Of a stretch of 64,000 bases of DNA, positions 61,931 through 64,000 are shown piece after piece. How positions within the stretch are numbered: the stretch's first letter is position 1; every line of letters begins with the position of its first letter. The position numbers and the translations under genes were made by a program. The DNA is taken from positions 5,523,910 through 5,587,909 of the forward strand of contig NZ_CP031165.1 in the NCBI RefSeq assembly GCF_003344865.1. The letters are read 5' to 3'. The notes beneath the pieces were generated by a model that saw nothing but the letters and a program-made list of their open reading frames with translations, was not told the DNA's origin and did no database searches. This DNA comes from Euzebya pacifica. GTDB taxonomy: Bacteria > Actinomycetota > Nitriliruptoria > Euzebyales > Euzebyaceae.

Positions 61931-63604
61931 TCAGGCCAGCTCTGCCGGCAACGGGAACCAGCGAAGGTCCTCGAAGTCGGCGGTCACCTCGGGCCATCCG
62001 GGGTCGGTCACCGTCGGCCCTCGGTCGAGGATCTCCTCGGCGGTCCGCAGGTGGGACGACAGGTCGACCTCACCCGTCGGCGCAGGGGCGCGATGTGCCG
62101 GCGCGAAGCCGTCCGGGCCGATCACCAGGTCGGTCAGCCGCTCCACACCTCGGTCATCGGCAGCACGGTGCCGCCACAGCCCCGTGCGGGCGTCGAAGCG
62201 GTAGTCGGGCAGCAGCGCCGCGCCGCGGTCGGCGACGAGCTCGACCGCCGACAGGACGTAGTCGAACTCGGCCTCGTCGATGAAGTAGTTGAAGTTGACC
62301 CGGACCCAGCCGGGCTTGATGCCCTCACAGCCCGTGCCGATCTCGCGTTCGAACGCACGCGAGGTGTCCAGGTCGATGCCGAGCAGCCGGTGCCCGTAGG
62401 GGCCTGCACACGAGCAGCCGCCACGTGACTGGATGCCGAACAGGTCGTTGAGCAACGCCACGACGTAGTTGTGGTGCAAGTAGCGGCCGGCCTCGCCGTG
62501 GCGGACCACGAAGGAGACGATCGACAGCCGTTCGTGCTCACGGTTGCCCAGGATCTCGATGCGAGGGTGGGCACACCAGCGGTCGATGGCGCGGGTGATG
62601 AAGGCGGTCTCGCGACGGCGGATCTCCTCCGCCCCGACGGCGTCCTTGAGGGCGAACACCAGGCCGGCACGGATGGCCCCGACGATGTCGGGGGTACCCC
62701 CCTCCTCGCGGTGCTCGATGTCGTCGAGGTAGTGGTGGTCGTCGGGGTTGACGTACCAGACCGTCCCGCCGCCGGGCACCCCCGGGACACGGTTGGTGAA
62801 CAGGTCCTTGCGGGCCACGAGCAACCCGGGCGTGCCGGGCCCACCGACCAGCTTGTGCGGCGAGATCACGATCGCGTCGAAGTAGTGGTCGGAGTCACCG
62901 TCGTCGGGCGCCACGTCGATGGGCACGTAGGGCGCGGCGGCCGCGAAGTCCCAGAACGACAGCGCGCCGTGCTGGTGCAGCAACCGGCTGATGGCCCTGG
63001 TGTCGGAGGTGATGCCGGTCACGTTGGACGCGGCGGAGAACGAGCCGATCTTCAGCGGCCGATCGGCATGGTCGATCAGGGCCTTCTCGAGGTCGGCCAG
63101 GTCGATGCCGCCGTCGAGGTCCTCGTGGATGGTGACGACGTCGGCGACCGACTCGCGCCACGGCAGGTCGTTGGAATGGTGCTCGAACGGGCCGATGAAG
63201 ACGACCGGTCGCTCCTCCGGGGCGATCTCGACCCGGTCGGCCCACTGCTCGGGGATGCGCAGGCCGAGCACGGTGACCAGGCGGTCGATCGCGCCGGTCG
63301 AGCCCGAGCCACAGAACAGCACCGCGTGCTCGTCGGTTGCCCCGACGCAACGACGGATGATCTCGCGGGCGTCCTCGCGGAAGCGGGTCGTCTGCAGGCC
63401 GGTGCCGGAGGACTCGGTGTGGGTGTTGGCGTACTTCGGCAGGACGTGTTCACGGATGGCGTCCTCGACGAGGTCCAGCGCACGCCCCGAGGCGGTGTAG
63501 TCGGCGTACACGACGGGTCGGCCCCCGTAGGGCCCGATGACCGTTTCGTCGCGTCCGATGACGCCGTCCCGGATGCGCGCAACCAGCGCTGCCTTGTCAG
63601 CCAT
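61931..63604 (-). CDS. Large class V aminotransferase (cysteine-desulfurase-like fold)
   Basis: A 557-residue PLP enzyme. YADYTASGRALDLVEDAI and NTHTESSGTG start the fold, AVLFCGSGSTGAIDRLV binds the cofactor, and AIVISPHKLVGGPG carries the Schiff-base Lys near residue 250. SRGGCSCAGPYGH supplies cysteines at the position of the SufS/IscS nucleophile. A C-terminal extension of about 110 residues goes beyond the normal 400-residue family. The enzyme may be a cysteine desulfurase or a lyase of another kind; it is not in a suf or isc cluster. TACCCT lies six bases before the ATG, a leaderless start. Confidence 0.85.
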   Translation of the reverse strand: MADKAALVARIRDGVIGRDETVIGPYGGRPVVYADYTASGRALDLVEDAIREHVLPKYANTHTESSGTGLQTTRFREDAREIIRRCVGATDEHAVLFCGSGSTGAIDRLVTVLGLRIPEQWADRVEIAPEERPVVFIGPFEHHSNDLPWRESVADVVTIHEDLDGGIDLADLEKALIDHADRPLKIGSFSAASNVTGITSDTRAISRLLHQHGALSFWDFAAAAPYVPIDVAPDDGDSDHYFDAIVISPHKLVGGPGTPGLLVARKDLFTNRVPGVPGGGTVWYVNPDDHHYLDDIEHREEGGTPDIVGAIRAGLVFALKDAVGAEEIRRRETAFITRAIDRWCAHPRIEILGNREHERLSIVSFVVRHGEAGRYLHHNYVVALLNDLFGIQSRGGCSCAGPYGHRLLGIDLDTSRAFEREIGTGCEGIKPGWVRVNFNYFIDEAEFDYVLSAVELVADRGAALLPDYRFDARTGLWRHRAADDRGVERLTDLVIGPDGFAPAHRAPAPTGEVDLSSHLRTAEEILDRGPTVTDPGWPEVTADFEDLRWFPLPAELA

Positions 63605-63610
63605 GGCCGA

Positions 63611-63616
63611 AGGGTA
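63611..63616 (-). promoter_or_regulatory. -10-like box, leaderless promoter of the aminotransferase gene
   Basis: TACCCT on the minus strand, six bases before the ATG at 63604. Confidence 0.5.
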
Positions 63617-63700
63617 TCGGCCTCGGTGCTGCGCCGGCGCCGGCGTGGCAGCCGCATCACTCAACGCACTGTGAGAGATGGGTCACGCAACGAAGTAGTC

Positions 63701-63717
63701 CGTGAATCCACTTCACG
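63701..63717. promoter_or_regulatory. Inverted repeat in the divergent promoter region
   Basis: CGTGAA and TTCACG separated by TCCAC, 31 bases before the start of the secreted hydrolase gene. Operator-like; regulator unknown. Confidence 0.35.
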
Positions 63718-63747
63718 GCGTGGCGGAGTCTGCGAGGGTCAGTCGAC

Positions 63748-64000
63748 ATGACCAGAGTCACTTCAGTCCTCGTGTCCACGCTCGCGCTGCTGCTCGGCCT
63801 GCTCGCCGCACCCGCCGTCGCCCAGACGCCCGAGCCCCCCGACTACGTCATCGCCGACCCCGCCTTCGAGGCCCTGCCCGGCGCCGAGGCGTTCGCCGGC
63901 ACCATCGACACCGACGGCGCCGAGCACGCCTACCGCATCGAGGTGCCCGACGACTGGAACGGCACCCTCGTGCTGTACGCCCACGGCTTCGTCGGCCCCC
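63748..64000 (+). CDS. Secreted alpha/beta hydrolase-like protein (partial, runs off the right edge)
   Basis: The first 84 residues are visible. MTRVTSVLVSTLALLLGLLA is a signal peptide core, cleaved probably after AVA. The mature start is acidic, then ends in EVPDDWNGTLVLYAHGFVGP, where YAHGF matches the oxyanion-hole strand of secreted alpha/beta hydrolases such as tannase or peptidase-like members. The catalytic Ser lies beyond the window. The ATG has no strong site; a divergent promoter region with an inverted repeat lies upstream. Confidence 0.75.
   Translation, partial: MTRVTSVLVSTLALLLGLLAAPAVAQTPEPPDYVIADPAFEALPGAEAFAGTIDTDGAEHAYRIEVPDDWNGTLVLYAHGFVGP

Overview
The window is about 70 percent GC and packed with genes of actinobacterial type: adjacent holin-X and DUF3618 genes, a DUF4349 lipoprotein, a stand-alone LigD-type polymerase, a BldC/excisionase-like small HTH protein, Tad-type pilus genes, and many starts that look leaderless (a TANNNT box 6-8 bases before ATG or GTG). 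Three secreted proteins carry cell-wall-binding repeat 2 (CWB2) modules, which are unusually common in the Nitriliruptoria (Euzebya and relatives). My inference is a chromosomal segment of a Euzebya-like marine actinomycete. I saw no rRNA, tRNA, CRISPR array, insertion sequence or prophage.

Layout. 0-5.4 kb: purine synthesis (purS, purC, purK, purE) with acylphosphatase and a LigD-type polymerase. 5.4-10.9 kb: GAF-SpoIIE phosphatase, acetyltransferase, a four-gene TadE/Flp-like pseudopilin cluster, holin-X/DUF3618 envelope pair, and an AraC regulator with a VOC protein. 10.9-25.5 kb: secreted and envelope enzymes (three CWB2 proteins, a circularly permuted flavin amine oxidase, a PETase/cutinase-like hydrolase), a rifampicin phosphotransferase-like enzyme, and argG. 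25.7-28.2 kb: toxin-antitoxin pair and tadB/tadC. 28.3-39.9 kb: a tightly packed ten-gene minus-strand catabolic and ABC-transport operon, a GntR regulator and a divergent aldehyde dehydrogenase, tied together by an identical 15-base operator-like sequence. 40-49.4 kb: membrane alpha/beta hydrolase, a second tad locus (tadA, tadZ, cpaB/rcpC), small regulators, a methyltransferase, a LOG-family enzyme and a glutamine amidotransferase. 49.4-57.5 kb: ssb paralogue, rpsF-ssb, an arsenic-type cassette, rpsR-rplI, sdaA and dnaB. 57.5-64 kb: iodotyrosine-deiodinase-like nitroreductase, DUF4349 lipoprotein, a 59-residue secreted peptide gene next to an ECF sigma factor with a transmembrane tail, a second sigma factor, a large class V aminotransferase, and a partial secreted hydrolase.

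How the genes fit together. The ABC operon combines one lipoprotein, two permeases and two non-identical ATPases, one of which lacks the H-loop histidine. A DJ-1/PfpI protein, an SDR, an esterase and a beta-hydroxyacid dehydrogenase lie in the same run, which suggests import and oxidation of a sugar, polyol or ester-type substrate under GntR control. The arsenic cassette sits between rpsF-ssb and rpsR-rplI, genes that are normally contiguous, and has its own operator-like palindrome. The small secreted peptide lies seven bases upstream of a membrane-anchored ECF sigma factor, which looks like an undescribed signalling pair. Tad pilus genes are split over three places.
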